Shown: positions 26,329 to 35,183, numbered from the stretch's first letter. The stretch: DNA of 64,000 bases from Blautia coccoides (GCF_034355335.1 NZ_CP136422.1:3382501-3446500); one strand, 5' to 3'. Program-made: numbers and translations. Notes: generated from the letters alone by a model not told the origin.

Positions 26329-26379
26329 AAAAGCATTACTGTTTTTAACAGGCAGTCCTGCTTTAGCAGTAATGCTTTT
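26329..26379 (-). terminator. Terminator after the MerR-TipAS gene
   Basis: AAAAGCATTACTG (26329-26341) pairs perfectly with CAGTAATGCTTTT (26367-26379). On the minus strand the stem is followed by TTTTTCC, so it terminates the MerR transcript. Confidence 0.82.
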
Positions 26380-26416
26380 CCATGGATCTTTCTATTCCAT
26401 TTTTCTTTCGTATGCC

Positions 26417-27271
26417 TTACTTTTCAGTTTTATAAAAGTTCTGCAGAGCCTGCCCGATAAAGAGAGTGCTGCCCTCTCCGTACACTGCATCCAACTGTTT
26501 CTGCATTTCCACATTATTTACATATTTCTCTGCCATATCCAGCATAAATGCAGTGACATCTTCCATCTGGTAAAGCTGTTTGGACACGAAGTCCATCTCT
26601 CCCACTATTTCTTTCACTTCAAGCGTATTGACGTCACTGCCCGCCTTGGCTGCCAATTTTTTTGTTACCTGGTCCAGTCTTTTCCCATAGGCCGCAACGA
26701 TTTTCGCATTATCAGGATTTGTGGCAGCATTTTTTGCGCTCTCTTTATCCCCATACCATTCCACCACTTTAGCCAAATTTTTCTGTGCCTCTTCGCTGGA
26801 CGCATTATCCAGGAAATGATTCCGAAATGCTTCCATACTGCCATATTCTTTTACGAAGATTTCCTTTTGTTCGACTGTCATGTTGCTCTCTATATCACGG
26901 TACATCTGTTCCATATCTGCTTTACTGAAAATTCCAAAATCCATCTTGTTATCTCCTTTCAAAATGTCTTCAATGCTAGCAATGATTCGTTCCAATCTCT
27001 CTTTTTTTAATTCCAGCATTCTTTTTTGGCCAGTTAATAATTGTTCTTTATCCAGAGCAGGATTTTCTAAAATCAGCTTGATCTGTTTCAATGGCAGATC
27101 AAGCTCCCGAAAAAACAGTATCTGCTGTAAAGTTTCCAGGGCTTTATCGTCATAAAGCCGGTATCCCGCCTCAGTGAGAACGGATGGTTTTAACAATCCG
27201 ATCTCATCATAATAGTGAAGCGTGCGTACGCTGATACCTGTCAGGTTTGAAACCTCTTTTACTGTCCTCAT
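26417..27271 (-). CDS. MerR family regulator with TipAS antibiotic-recognition domain
   Basis: Protein of 284 aa. MerR winged helix (MRTVKEVSNLTGISVRTLHYY, residues 1-70), coiled-coil dimer helix (75-110), and a C-terminal all-helical TipAS domain (about 130-245), which in TipA traps thiopeptide antibiotics. Likely binds a drug and activates its own promoter, which has the 19-bp spacer typical of the family. No transporter lies directly beside it. Confidence 0.9.
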   Translation of the reverse strand: MRTVKEVSNLTGISVRTLHYYDEIGLLKPSVLTEAGYRLYDDKALETLQQILFFRELDLPLKQIKLILENPALDKEQLLTGQKRMLELKKERLERIIASIEDILKGDNKMDFGIFSKADMEQMYRDIESNMTVEQKEIFVKEYGSMEAFRNHFLDNASSEEAQKNLAKVVEWYGDKESAKNAATNPDNAKIVAAYGKRLDQVTKKLAAKAGSDVNTLEVKEIVGEMDFVSKQLYQMEDVTAFMLDMAEKYVNNVEMQKQLDAVYGEGSTLFIGQALQNFYKTEK

Positions 27272-27301
27272 CTGTTTTTCCTCCCTGTTCTTGATAACTT
27301 T

Positions 27302-27332
27302 ATCCTAGCCTATGACGTGACGTGAGAGTCAA
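27302..27332 (-). promoter_or_regulatory. MerR-type promoter of the TipAS regulator
   Basis: On the minus strand TTGACT, a 19-bp spacer and TAGGAT, followed by the ATG about 30 bp on. The spacer length and the ACGTCACGT core fit a MerR-activated promoter. Confidence 0.75.
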
Positions 27333-27392
27333 TAGATTTTTTAATTTTTTTCAGGCACACATAAAAGCCTCCGATAGAAGTGAATCATATTG

Positions 27393-27893
27393 CTATTTTT
27401 CTTTGACCGCGATCCATACTTCAGCCTTCCCGTCTTCTCCATAGAATTCAATATCCGGTGCCCCTGATTTCATCCTGCCGGTAATATAACCTTTATTTAA
27501 CGGTTTATATTTGGACTTTGGAAGCCATTTCATGATTGCCTGAGCCTCTGTTTTTCCTATAGTTTCCTGCGTACAAGGGAAAACTGCCCAGGTTCCGGCC
27601 GGCACGATGTATTCTGACAGCCCGTCATACACATCACGGCCACTTGGAACCGCAATGATATATGCAAATTTTCTGGAATCCTTTTGGTCCGTGTTATAAA
27701 TATTTATGCCCAATAATCCGTAAGGCTCCTGATCTGCTGATTCCATCAATTGTTTTTCAAATCCATGCTTCTTTATTTTTGCCCAGTGTAAAGGAATGGC
27801 TTTTCTCCCCTCTCCTTTCCGGTTTATGGTCTGTATCGAGTAACCGATAACACGAAAGCTGTCTCTCGTTTCTATGCGAAATGGTAAATCCAT
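27393..27893 (-). CDS. GyrI-like effector-binding protein (split partner of an AraC regulator)
   Basis: Protein of 166 aa made of a GyrI-like/AraC effector-binding domain alone, starting MDLPFRIETRDSFRVIGYS and ending AEVWIAVKEK. The fused protein at 40335-41222 has the same domain directly after its AraC part (ending [10 protein letters not shown]). Here it has its own AGGAGG site and ATG and lies 104 bp behind the AraC gene, so the regulator seems to be made as two chains. Confidence 0.87.
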   Translation of the reverse strand: MDLPFRIETRDSFRVIGYSIQTINRKGEGRKAIPLHWAKIKKHGFEKQLMESADQEPYGLLGINIYNTDQKDSRKFAYIIAVPSGRDVYDGLSEYIVPAGTWAVFPCTQETIGKTEAQAIMKWLPKSKYKPLNKGYITGRMKSGAPDIEFYGEDGKAEVWIAVKEK

Positions 27894-27997
27894 AGGCCTT
27901 TCCTCCTGTTTTATATTTCTTTTCCAATCTGTTATTGGTATCCATACCTGCTCAAATGCTCTGTCGTATGAGCTATCAAAGCTGTATCATTGCATTT

Positions 27998-28366
27998 TCA
28001 AACCACCTGCATTTTCGGCACAACCCGTAACTGCCTGTCCCCGCTTCTGGCTTCCTTTGGCGTCATTCCATGAAATTTCCGGAATGCCTTTGTAAAAGAC
28101 GTAGGGGAATCATACCCATATTGATAGCTGATATCAATCACCCTCTTATCTGTGCTCTTTAGATCATGGCCCGCTAAAGTTAGTTTTCTGGAACGGATAT
28201 ACGCTGAAAAGCTGATACCATTCATATAGAAAAATACCTTTTGGAAAGAATCAAAGGAACACCCGGCAAGCTCTGATACTTCCTGTTGATCCATCGGTCC
28301 CTGTTTCCGCTGCAGGTGGTCCTCTGCATAATCAATGATCAACTGCAATCTCTCATTCCACTCCAT
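27998..28366 (-). CDS. AraC family DNA-binding protein without effector domain
   Basis: Protein of 122 aa consisting only of the two AraC helix-turn-helix motifs (VSELAGCSFDSFQKVFFYMNG and DISYQYGYDSPTSFTKAFRKF). The end RQLRVVPKMQVV matches the linker start of fused AraC-GyrI proteins and then meets a stop, which suggests recent fission. It is preceded by the 55-bp repeated element. Confidence 0.88.
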   Translation of the reverse strand: MEWNERLQLIIDYAEDHLQRKQGPMDQQEVSELAGCSFDSFQKVFFYMNGISFSAYIRSRKLTLAGHDLKSTDKRVIDISYQYGYDSPTSFTKAFRKFHGMTPKEARSGDRQLRVVPKMQVV

Positions 28367-28397
28367 GCTTCTGCCCCTTTCTTCATTATGGTCGTTT

Positions 28398-28452
28398 CAT
28401 TATATCTTATAAGGCAGAACATTTCCTCTCTTTTTGTGCACCATTCGGATAG
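28398..28452 (-). promoter_or_regulatory. 55-bp repeated upstream element, copy 2
   Basis: Matches 24604-24658 at 53 of 55 positions. It starts 32 bp upstream of the AraC ATG on the minus strand. See copy 1 for the promoter-like content. Confidence 0.6.
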
Positions 28453-28463
28453 ACTGTATAGAC

Positions 28464-28523
28464 ACAGGCAGGCTGTCAATGTTGAGCGGAAACCCATTTA
28501 CCTGCCATTGACAGCCTGCCTGT
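28464..28523. terminator. Long perfect hairpin between the PPOX and AraC genes
   Basis: ACAGGCAGGCTGTCAATG (28464-28481) and its exact reverse complement (28506-28523) form an 18-bp stem with a 24-nt loop. It lies just behind the PPOX stop. There is no long T run on either side, so it may be a transcript-stabilising hairpin as well as a stop. Confidence 0.6.
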
Positions 28524-28547
28524 TCTTGCTGTTTATCATACAAAATA

Positions 28548-28967
28548 TTAAATTTTAAAATCCTCTGAGTGAAAATTACTATAATATCTCCCTCTTATGG
28601 CTGTGAATTTCAGAACGCAATAATCAGGATCTGTCACACCTTCTTTATAATACATGGTGTCACCTTCCCGCCATAACAATTCCTTAGCCTCTTTTGTCTC
28701 TAATACCTCTACAGTTCCGGCCAAACTTGCTCCGCAAAAGAAACGCTGGTTTACAAAATAAATACTGGCTCTTGGATTTTCACGAAAAAATCTCACTTTG
28801 TTTGAAGATGTATTTGTGTGAAACCAAAATACATTGATTCCCTCCCGAACCCTGGGCTTCAACATCGCCTTTGTGATCGGAAATCCCTCCTGATCAATAT
28901 AACTGATAAAAACTGTACTGCATTTATCTGCCATATTTCCTATGGTCTGCTCTGGATTATTCATCAT
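28548..28967 (-). CDS. Pyridoxamine 5'-phosphate oxidase family protein (FMN-binding)
   Basis: Protein of 139 aa with the split beta-barrel of the PPOX superfamily: STVFISYIDQEGFPITKAML, FWFHTNTSSNKVRFFRENP and ASIYFVNQRFF. This fold binds FMN or heme in small oxidoreductases and stress proteins. Length fits general stress protein 26-like members. Substrate not predictable. Confidence 0.88.
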   Translation of the reverse strand: MMNNPEQTIGNMADKCSTVFISYIDQEGFPITKAMLKPRVREGINVFWFHTNTSSNKVRFFRENPRASIYFVNQRFFCGASLAGTVEVLETKEAKELLWREGDTMYYKEGVTDPDYCVLKFTAIRGRYYSNFHSEDFKI

Positions 28968-29044
28968 AATAAATCTTCTCCTGTTTTTATTTTATTCTAA
29001 CAGGACAAGAAGCTCTTGTACATTACACACTTTTTTGTGTGTAT

Positions 29045-29401
29045 CTACAGCAGACCTTTGTTTTTCAGAAATTCTTCCTTACCGTCCTCCATCATCAGCT
29101 CAATTCCAACTTCCTGCATAGCGGCAATAATCCTTACCATTCGTTTTCCTTTATCCGTGAGAGAGTATTCTACTTTAAGGGGATAGCCCTCATACTGTTC
29201 TTTTTGTACCATGCCAAAATTCTGCAGTTCCCCTAAATGCTGCAACAGCATTTTCTGTCCAACTCCGGCGATATCCTTCTGCAAAGTTGAAAGGGAAGCC
29301 GGAGCTTTCCCCAACTGCCATAATATAATGGGCTTCCATTTTCCGCGGATAATATCGTGCGTCAATTCCAATGGGCATGTATAACTATCCCGTAGTTTCA
29401 T
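29045..29401 (-). CDS. HxlR family transcriptional regulator
   Basis: Winged-helix protein of 118 aa. CPLELTHDIIRGKWKPIILWQL contains the conserved Cys and the GKWK motif of HxlR/HypR proteins, which often sense electrophiles or oxidants via that Cys. Lies 77 bp upstream of, and in line with, the PPOX gene, which it may control. Confidence 0.9.
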   Translation of the reverse strand: MKLRDSYTCPLELTHDIIRGKWKPIILWQLGKAPASLSTLQKDIAGVGQKMLLQHLGELQNFGMVQKEQYEGYPLKVEYSLTDKGKRMVRIIAAMQEVGIELMMEDGKEEFLKNKGLL

Positions 29402-29532
29402 GTATTTTCCTCCGTAACTTTAGACTTCTTTACAGTGCTGAAGCCCGCCGCACCATAGTCGGCACCGGCCGCAGGCTGAAAGTCCCGGCTGACATTTTTT
29501 GGTGTCAAAGCACTGATTTTCAAACGATACTG

Positions 29533-30084
29533 TCAGGGGTTAAAAAGTATCATGTGTAATTCAGCCGATTCATTCCCCACATTTTTGTACGAATGAACCG
29601 TATCCGCTTTAAATCGTATGCTCTCGCCCTTTCCGATCACGAAATTCTGACCGTCAGCATAAATTTCAATCTTCCCTGTAAAGATTGTAATAAATTCAGT
29701 GGTCCCCTTTAAGTGTGGCTCAGACTCCCAATAACTGCCCTCGTCTAATTCCAGATAATATACTGCAAACCTGCGGTTTTCATCGTCGGGGAAAATGGAA
29801 TAATTTTTTACTTTTCCGCCATCTTCAAGCAAAGGCTGAACTTCTGATGTTTTTACAATCTCATAGGGACTCTTCGGACGAACGGTCAAAGCGTCAAACG
29901 GTACTTTCATTCCATTTGAAATCTTCCATAATGTGGATATTGTCGGATTCCCGTCCCCACGTTCTATTTGTGCAAGCATACTCTTACTGACACCGCTCAG
30001 CTTTGCAAGCTCGTCCATGCTTAATTTATTCTCTTCACGCAGCCGCTTAATATTTTTAGCCACAATCATATTCATTGAATCCAA
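29533..30084 (-). CDS. XRE regulator with C-terminal cupin domain
   Basis: Protein of 183 aa: HTH_3 domain in residues 8-62 (IKRLREENKLSMDELAKLSGVSKSMLAQIE) and a cupin_2 sensor in residues 108-180 (TTEFITIFTGKIEIYADGQ, FKADTVHSYKN). Divergent from a LysE exporter gene, the usual layout for a local repressor of that exporter. TTG 30084 is better spaced from the AGGAGG site than ATG 30075. Confidence 0.92.
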   Translation of the reverse strand: MDSMNMIVAKNIKRLREENKLSMDELAKLSGVSKSMLAQIERGDGNPTISTLWKISNGMKVPFDALTVRPKSPYEIVKTSEVQPLLEDGGKVKNYSIFPDDENRRFAVYYLELDEGSYWESEPHLKGTTEFITIFTGKIEIYADGQNFVIGKGESIRFKADTVHSYKNVGNESAELHMILFNP

Positions 30085-30101
30085 AAAGTTTCCGCCTCCT
30101 C

Positions 30102-30147
30102 TTGACAGTATACTGCACTAGTCGTATTATTATATCGTACCAGTGCA
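30102..30147 (+). promoter_or_regulatory. Promoter and operator in the XRE-cupin / LysE divergent region
   Basis: TTGACA (30102-30107), a 17-bp spacer and TATTAT form a rightward promoter. An inverted repeat TGCACTA (30114-30120) and the near-reverse complement CAGTGCA (30141-30147) overlaps it and a leftward TATAAT, a natural binding site for the XRE-cupin repressor. Confidence 0.65.
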
Positions 30148-30291
30148 TTATAATAACCATTTTGTATCATTATACAATTTTACTTTATGTTTGTAAAGAG
30201 GAAAGAAATTTCTTTGTGATTTCAACTCAAAAAAAGCAAAAGAAAGAGAATTGTGACTATTTATTATTGTTAAATGAAAACGGAGGTTAAT

Positions 30292-30873
30292 ATGTTACAT
30301 TTATATGATTTTCTGATTTACTGTTTTATTACAGCATACACACCAGGCGCAAACAATCTTCTCTCCATGAGTAATGCAATACGACTGGGGTTTTTGCAAA
30401 GTGTGCGTTTCAACCTTGGCATACTGGCCGGATTTACAGTGGTTATGTCTGTTTGTACCGCTTTTAGCGCAACGCTTTATTCGTATCTCCCCAAAGTAAA
30501 AATTGTCATGCAGATATTAGGCGCTGCTTATATGCTGTACCTTGCGTGGAAAGTCTGGAAAAGTTCTTCTGAACTAAATGCAGACGGCGGAAAAGAGGCC
30601 AGCTTCTTTTCCGGCATGGTATTGCAATTTGCCAATCCTAAAATTTACATCTATGCAATTACCGCAATGTCGCTTTATATTCTGCCGGTCTATCATTCCC
30701 TTTCGGCATTGATAGGGTTTACTGTTATATTATCTTTAATCGGTGCCTCCGGTTCTTTTGTGTGGGCCTTGTTCGGATCGGCATTTTGCAAATTCTTCTC
30801 GAAACACACAAAAACAGTAAATATGATCATGGCTCTTTTGCTTGCTTATTGCGCTGTTTCTTTATTCCTTTAA
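30292..30873 (+). CDS. LysE family amino-acid exporter
   Basis: Membrane protein of 193 aa with six hydrophobic segments and the family start YDFLIYCFITAYTPGANNLLSMSNA, including the conserved TPGPNN-like motif (TPGANN). Exports amino acids or their derivatives (RhtB group). ATG 30292 has CGGAGG ahead of it; an earlier in-frame ATG lacks one. Confidence 0.92.
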   Translation: MLHLYDFLIYCFITAYTPGANNLLSMSNAIRLGFLQSVRFNLGILAGFTVVMSVCTAFSATLYSYLPKVKIVMQILGAAYMLYLAWKVWKSSSELNADGGKEASFFSGMVLQFANPKIYIYAITAMSLYILPVYHSLSALIGFTVILSLIGASGSFVWALFGSAFCKFFSKHTKTVNMIMALLLAYCAVSLFL

Positions 30874-30996
30874 TAAAGGATTGCTGTGTCTCATATCCGG
30901 CAAAAAGGGGCAGTCCCATGATATTCTTATCCATAAATACCAGCAAGAGTTTTCACAATTCTTGCTGTTTTTTCTTTATTTCTTTTTTATTCAAAT

Positions 30997-31064
30997 TGAC
31001 ATCATGTCATTTTTATATTGACAACTGTATGGACATGATCTATACTCAAATTGACACAGCGTCA
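30997..31064 (+). promoter_or_regulatory. TetR operator pair flanking a promoter
   Basis: Palindromes TGACATCATGTCA (30997-31009) and TGACACAGCGTCA (31052-31064) flank TTGACA (31018-31023), a 17-bp spacer and TATACT (31041-31046). Bound TetR would cover both sides of the promoter. The operon starts 25 bp downstream with the TetR gene itself. Confidence 0.8.
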
Positions 31065-31088
31065 TTTTGCAAACAGGGGGAACACTAT

Positions 31089-31742
31089 ATGCCGAAAGTC
31101 ACAGAAGAATATCTAAAAGAGAAAAGAAAATATATTCTGGAATGTACCGGTGAGATATTAAAAGAAAAACCGTTATATACCGTAACTATGCGTGACATTA
31201 TCAAAAAAGCCGGCTTCAGCCAGGGGATCATTTATCATTACTATGCAAGTTTGGATGACATCTATGTAGATTATATCAACAGTATCACTGCCTGCCCTTT
31301 ATTGGAACAGAACATTGACACATTGTTACACTCGGAGCTGACAGAAAAAGAAATCGTCTCCGAATGCATTATTGCCATCGGCAGGTATATTGAAGAATTG
31401 CTAACATCTGTCGGCGGCAGAACCTGCTTTGAATTAACCGTTTTCTATGCTTACGATATAGAAAAGAGAGCTGCCCTTTTCCCTAAGTTAAAATTCAAGC
31501 AAAGTCTTGGGTATGCACAAAATAGGGTGTTAGAGTATGTCTTAAACAATATTGAAAAAGGCATTTTTCACCCACAAATCCCCATCCGCTCCATTGTCAT
31601 GTTTATAAACAGCTTCATTGACGGAATTGCTCAAAGCGCCGCAACCGGTACAGCAGAAGGGCCTGATGGTTCAGGAGATATCTCCAACATGTTTATGACA
31701 TTAGCAAAGGCCGTGACCGGCTTTTTGTCAGATGTGAAATAG
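31089..31742 (+). CDS. TetR family regulator
   Basis: Protein of 217 aa with an N-terminal TetR HTH (YTVTMRDIIKKAGFSQGIIYHYYASLDDIY, residues 33-62) and a helical ligand-binding part. ATG 31089 follows AGGGGGAA. It probably represses its own operon, including the hydrolase downstream, via the palindromes at 30997-31064. Confidence 0.92.
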   Translation: MPKVTEEYLKEKRKYILECTGEILKEKPLYTVTMRDIIKKAGFSQGIIYHYYASLDDIYVDYINSITACPLLEQNIDTLLHSELTEKEIVSECIIAIGRYIEELLTSVGGRTCFELTVFYAYDIEKRAALFPKLKFKQSLGYAQNRVLEYVLNNIEKGIFHPQIPIRSIVMFINSFIDGIAQSAATGTAEGPDGSGDISNMFMTLAKAVTGFLSDVK

Positions 31743-31800
31743 TGGAACACGTAAAGGTATATCATAAAAAGGCACCTCATAAAAGGAGAAAACATTCATC

Positions 31801-32856
31801 ATGTTATTTTTAATTATCGGGATCATATTTATAAGCTTACTTATCGTCTTTATCAACAGTCCCGGCAAGCTTCCGCCGTTAAAAGATACGCAGGGCAATA
31901 AGATTCAAGGTTCTATATCAGAAAAAGTATGGATTGATGTCAATGGGATCAGACAAGGTATGTTTATTCGGGGAGAGAATTCCCAAAATCCAATTGTACT
32001 GTATCTTCATGGCGGCCCCGGCACACCGATGCTGCAGTTTATTACCTATTTAGAAAAAGAGGTACGCCTTGAAAAGTATTTTACAGTCTGCTACTGGGAG
32101 CAGCGCGGTTCGGGAATGACATATCATAAATCAACGGATCCCTCCACTATGACGGCAGAGCAAATGGTGGAGGATACGCGCCAGGTGACCGAATACCTGA
32201 AATCCCGCTTTGGACAAGATAAAATATACCTCATTGGCCACTCCTGGGGATCATACCTTGGCGTCAAAACCATAGAGAAATATCCTGAGGATTACCTTGC
32301 GTATGTTGGTATCGGTCAGGTGACGAATCAAGTGGAATCGGAACGATTGGCCTATGAATTTATGCGAAAGCATGCACAGGAAATACATGATCAGGATGTG
32401 ATCAAACAACTGGAAAAGTATAATCCGTATGACCACTGCTTCCCACAGCTTGATTACCTAGTAAAAGGCAGGACAAAAATGCTGAATAAATACGGGATCG
32501 GGCACTTACACCAAGGGCTTTCTCCCACTGACATACCTAAATCGCTCTTTGTGTTTAAGGGATATACAATGATCGAAAAGGTGAACTGGTTTCTCGGTGC
32601 TGATTTTTCAATGGTGCATCTGTTTCCGACCGTCTTAGAAGACGATCTCTTTACATCGTCTGCAAAATTTGAAATTCCGTTTTATATTGTTCAAGGTGAC
32701 TATGATTACATGGTTTCAAGCGTTCTTGCGAAAAAATATTTGGAATCTATTGAGGCTCCCAATAAAGAATTCTTTTCATTTTCAAATTCCGCTCATTCTC
32801 CCAACATGGAAGAACCGGAAAAGTTTATTGAGGTGTTCCGTAAAATAACTTCATAA
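31801..32856 (+). CDS. Alpha/beta hydrolase, proline iminopeptidase-like, membrane anchored
   Basis: Protein of 351 aa. Residues 2-20 are a membrane anchor. The oxyanion motif is HGGPGTP (near 72), the nucleophile elbow is GHSWGS (near 148) and the His is in NSAHSPN near the C-terminus; QGDYDY probably carries the acid. In an operon with TetR (58-bp gap, AAAGGAG site), so it likely acts on the compound the repressor senses. Confidence 0.9.
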   Translation: MLFLIIGIIFISLLIVFINSPGKLPPLKDTQGNKIQGSISEKVWIDVNGIRQGMFIRGENSQNPIVLYLHGGPGTPMLQFITYLEKEVRLEKYFTVCYWEQRGSGMTYHKSTDPSTMTAEQMVEDTRQVTEYLKSRFGQDKIYLIGHSWGSYLGVKTIEKYPEDYLAYVGIGQVTNQVESERLAYEFMRKHAQEIHDQDVIKQLEKYNPYDHCFPQLDYLVKGRTKMLNKYGIGHLHQGLSPTDIPKSLFVFKGYTMIEKVNWFLGADFSMVHLFPTVLEDDLFTSSAKFEIPFYIVQGDYDYMVSSVLAKKYLESIEAPNKEFFSFSNSAHSPNMEEPEKFIEVFRKITS

Positions 32857-32998
32857 AGTACCGGAAACTGCAGTCTGACATGGTTCAAATAAAATATTCT
32901 CATTTACACTAACCACTATATTTCTTGATTTCTCCCGAGAAACAAAGTATATTAAATAATAATATTAATACCCCAAAGCCTGAGAAGGGATGAAGCAG

Positions 32999-33730
32999 AT
33001 GAAAAAAATATTATTAGTTGAAGACAATGAATCTGCTGTCAAACGTATACGGCAGTACATTAAAAATATTTCGGCTGACTTAGACATCACTGCGTTTTCC
33101 GAAGCAGGGGAAGCGCTGGGATACGCCAGGTCCAACCCCGTCACTTTATTCATCATTGATATACAGTTGGAAGATTATAAAGGAACCCATCTTGCAAAAC
33201 AGCTTCGGGAACTGCCGGAATATAAATATACACCCATTATTTTTGAAACGGCCTTAGCAGGCGAAGAATTGTCAGCATACCGGGATGTGAAATGTTACGG
33301 ATTCCTTATAAAGCCTTTTCACGAGACTGAGTTTCAGTCTGTCTTTTGTGATGCCCTGGGACTGTCGGACCGGATCAGCCCTTCTGCAAAAACCATTCGG
33401 CTTCAGCAAAAACAGTTCATCCTGGAATACCGTGTGCCGGAGATTGCTTATATAGAGGCATTTGGAAAAAAGGTTATGATCCACACCAACAGCTCCTCGC
33501 TTGGTAGAAAATCTGACACTATTTCCGGTTACACACTGGCCGGAATATTGTCGCTTCTGGAGGATCCCTTCTTTGTCCAGTGTCATAGAAGTTATGTGGT
33601 AAATACCGCATACATCCAGAAAATAGACAAGACCAAACGGGAAATTATACTAAGGCACTTTCCCGAAACGATCCCCATCGGAAATAAATATCAGTCTGTA
33701 TTATGGGAGGGATCATGGAAACCATCATAA
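32999..33730 (+). CDS. LytTR-type response regulator
   Basis: Protein of 243 aa: receiver domain (residues 1-120, acidic KILLVEDNES, phospho-acceptor in FIIDIQLED) and LytTR DNA-binding domain (from about 145, YIEAFGKKVMIHT, FVQCHRSYVVNTAYI). ATG 32999 fits the AAGGGA site better than the ATG at 32990. Its end overlaps the kinase gene. AgrA-like; likely controls the ABC genes that follow. Confidence 0.92.
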   Translation: MKKILLVEDNESAVKRIRQYIKNISADLDITAFSEAGEALGYARSNPVTLFIIDIQLEDYKGTHLAKQLRELPEYKYTPIIFETALAGEELSAYRDVKCYGFLIKPFHETEFQSVFCDALGLSDRISPSAKTIRLQQKQFILEYRVPEIAYIEAFGKKVMIHTNSSSLGRKSDTISGYTLAGILSLLEDPFFVQCHRSYVVNTAYIQKIDKTKREIILRHFPETIPIGNKYQSVLWEGSWKPS

Positions 33731-35037
33731 TTGTTCTGCAGCTTTGTTTAGATGCCGCTATGCTTACCCTTTGCTGTGAGTCTGTTTTCCGCACACGGCA
33801 TACGGCAAAAAGGAAAGACCTCTTTCTCTTTCCTGTCCTTTTTGTGGTCTGTATGGCATCGAGATCCGTAATCACAGCAGGGAACGAATTCCATATCCTA
33901 TTTCCTTTATCAGGCTTTGAACTGGCGCCTGCAGACAATACCGTTATATTGCTGTTTCTCATGCTTGGCGTACTCTTACTTAACAGCTTATTCTATGGCG
34001 CAGAGGATAACGGCTTCGTTTTTTGTGGAACCATGACAGCTTTCTCTGTTTACCTGTCTGTGCGCAGCATAAATGTAGCCTTTTTTGCCCTTTTGGGGGC
34101 AGACGGCCCTCTGCTTTCTATGGGAAGCCGCATTGGGTCTGTTCTATTTATTTTTATATTACTCTTTACCCCGGTTTTCTCCTGGTTACAGCGTGCGCTC
34201 CGATCAGGCAGCTTCACTGTCCGGCTTATTTCTGCAAGTATTGCCATTTTCATGATCATGACACTCACTGTTTTTTCCTTTGATGTCACAGCTTTTTCGG
34301 CACACATGGGAATAACCGCTTCCCTTCTTTTGATCCTTCTTACGGCGGACAGCGTCTTGCTTATTTTCGACCAGCGCAGAGCACAAGAGCGCAGACATAT
34401 CCACATGATAGAGCAGTATGTACCAATCGTAGAAGAATTGATCTCTCAGGTCCGGGCAAGACAGCATGAATTTAATAACCGTCTGCTTGCCATTGAAACA
34501 GCCATTGATTCGGCAAATACACTGGAAGAAGCAAAAGAAAATATATCTCTGCTCACCCAAGGTCTCGGCATAAATCCCAATGACCAGGAGCTGTTATTAT
34601 GCGACAGCAAGATCATTGCAGGAATGCTTTTCGGCAAAATGAAGCAGGCCGAAGCCTCCGGTGTCCGTATGGAGATGGAACTTCATGGCCTCTTTAAAAA
34701 GAGATCAGTACCGGAAACAGAATGGATCGAACTCCTTGGAATCCTGTTGGATAATGCGATTGAAGCTTCTTCCGGGAAAGATGTGATCTATATCAAAAGC
34801 CGGCAGTGTGAAAAGTATACGGAACTGCTGGTTTCCAATCCTTTCGCCGCTCTGTCAAATACAGAATTTATGGAATTGTTCCGCAAAGGGACTACAACAA
34901 AAAAGGATTCTGCGCTGCATGGCTTCGGCCTGTACAATCTTATGCGTATAACGGAGCGCTACCACGGCAGGATCATCACACGCAATGAATCTGTTGATGG
35001 CCGAAACTATGTGGTATTTGGTGTCCTAATGCCATAA
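33715..35037 (+). CDS. GHKL sensor histidine kinase (AgrC-like)
   Basis: Protein of about 440 aa. Six or so hydrophobic segments fill residues 1-220, then a dimerisation helix with the phospho-acceptor His in RARQHEFNNRLLAIE, and a GHKL ATPase domain (LLDNAIEAS, GFGLYNL). This is the quorum-sensing type of kinase that detects peptides. Overlaps the response-regulator gene by 16 bp. Confidence 0.9.
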   Translation: METIIIVLQLCLDAAMLTLCCESVFRTRHTAKRKDLFLFPVLFVVCMASRSVITAGNEFHILFPLSGFELAPADNTVILLFLMLGVLLLNSLFYGAEDNGFVFCGTMTAFSVYLSVRSINVAFFALLGADGPLLSMGSRIGSVLFIFILLFTPVFSWLQRALRSGSFTVRLISASIAIFMIMTLTVFSFDVTAFSAHMGITASLLLILLTADSVLLIFDQRRAQERRHIHMIEQYVPIVEELISQVRARQHEFNNRLLAIETAIDSANTLEEAKENISLLTQGLGINPNDQELLLCDSKIIAGMLFGKMKQAEASGVRMEMELHGLFKKRSVPETEWIELLGILLDNAIEASSGKDVIYIKSRQCEKYTELLVSNPFAALSNTEFMELFRKGTTTKKDSALHGFGLYNLMRITERYHGRIITRNESVDGRNYVVFGVLMP

Positions 35038-35061
35038 CATCATATACTTACGGGTACCAAT

Positions 35062-35107
35062 GAGGGCTTTAAGGGAATGAACATATTTTCGTTCCCTTAA
35101 AGCCCTC
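35062..35107 (+). terminator. Strong hairpin between the kinase and ABC genes
   Basis: GAGGGCTTTAAGGGAA and its perfect reverse complement form a 16-bp stem, 25 bp behind the kinase stop. The T tract is short, so partial read-through into the ABC genes is possible. Confidence 0.75.
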
Positions 35108-35183
35108 TCTCGTTTCCGGATGATTGAACCGACAAAAAAGTAGTGTTATGATAGAAAAAAGCTGCAGAAAGGAGCTGAAATCC

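Noticed and set aside
26372..27010. Plus-strand frame of 212 codons
   Set aside because: Antisense shadow of the MerR-TipAS gene, rich in Phe/Cys/His and without a start site.
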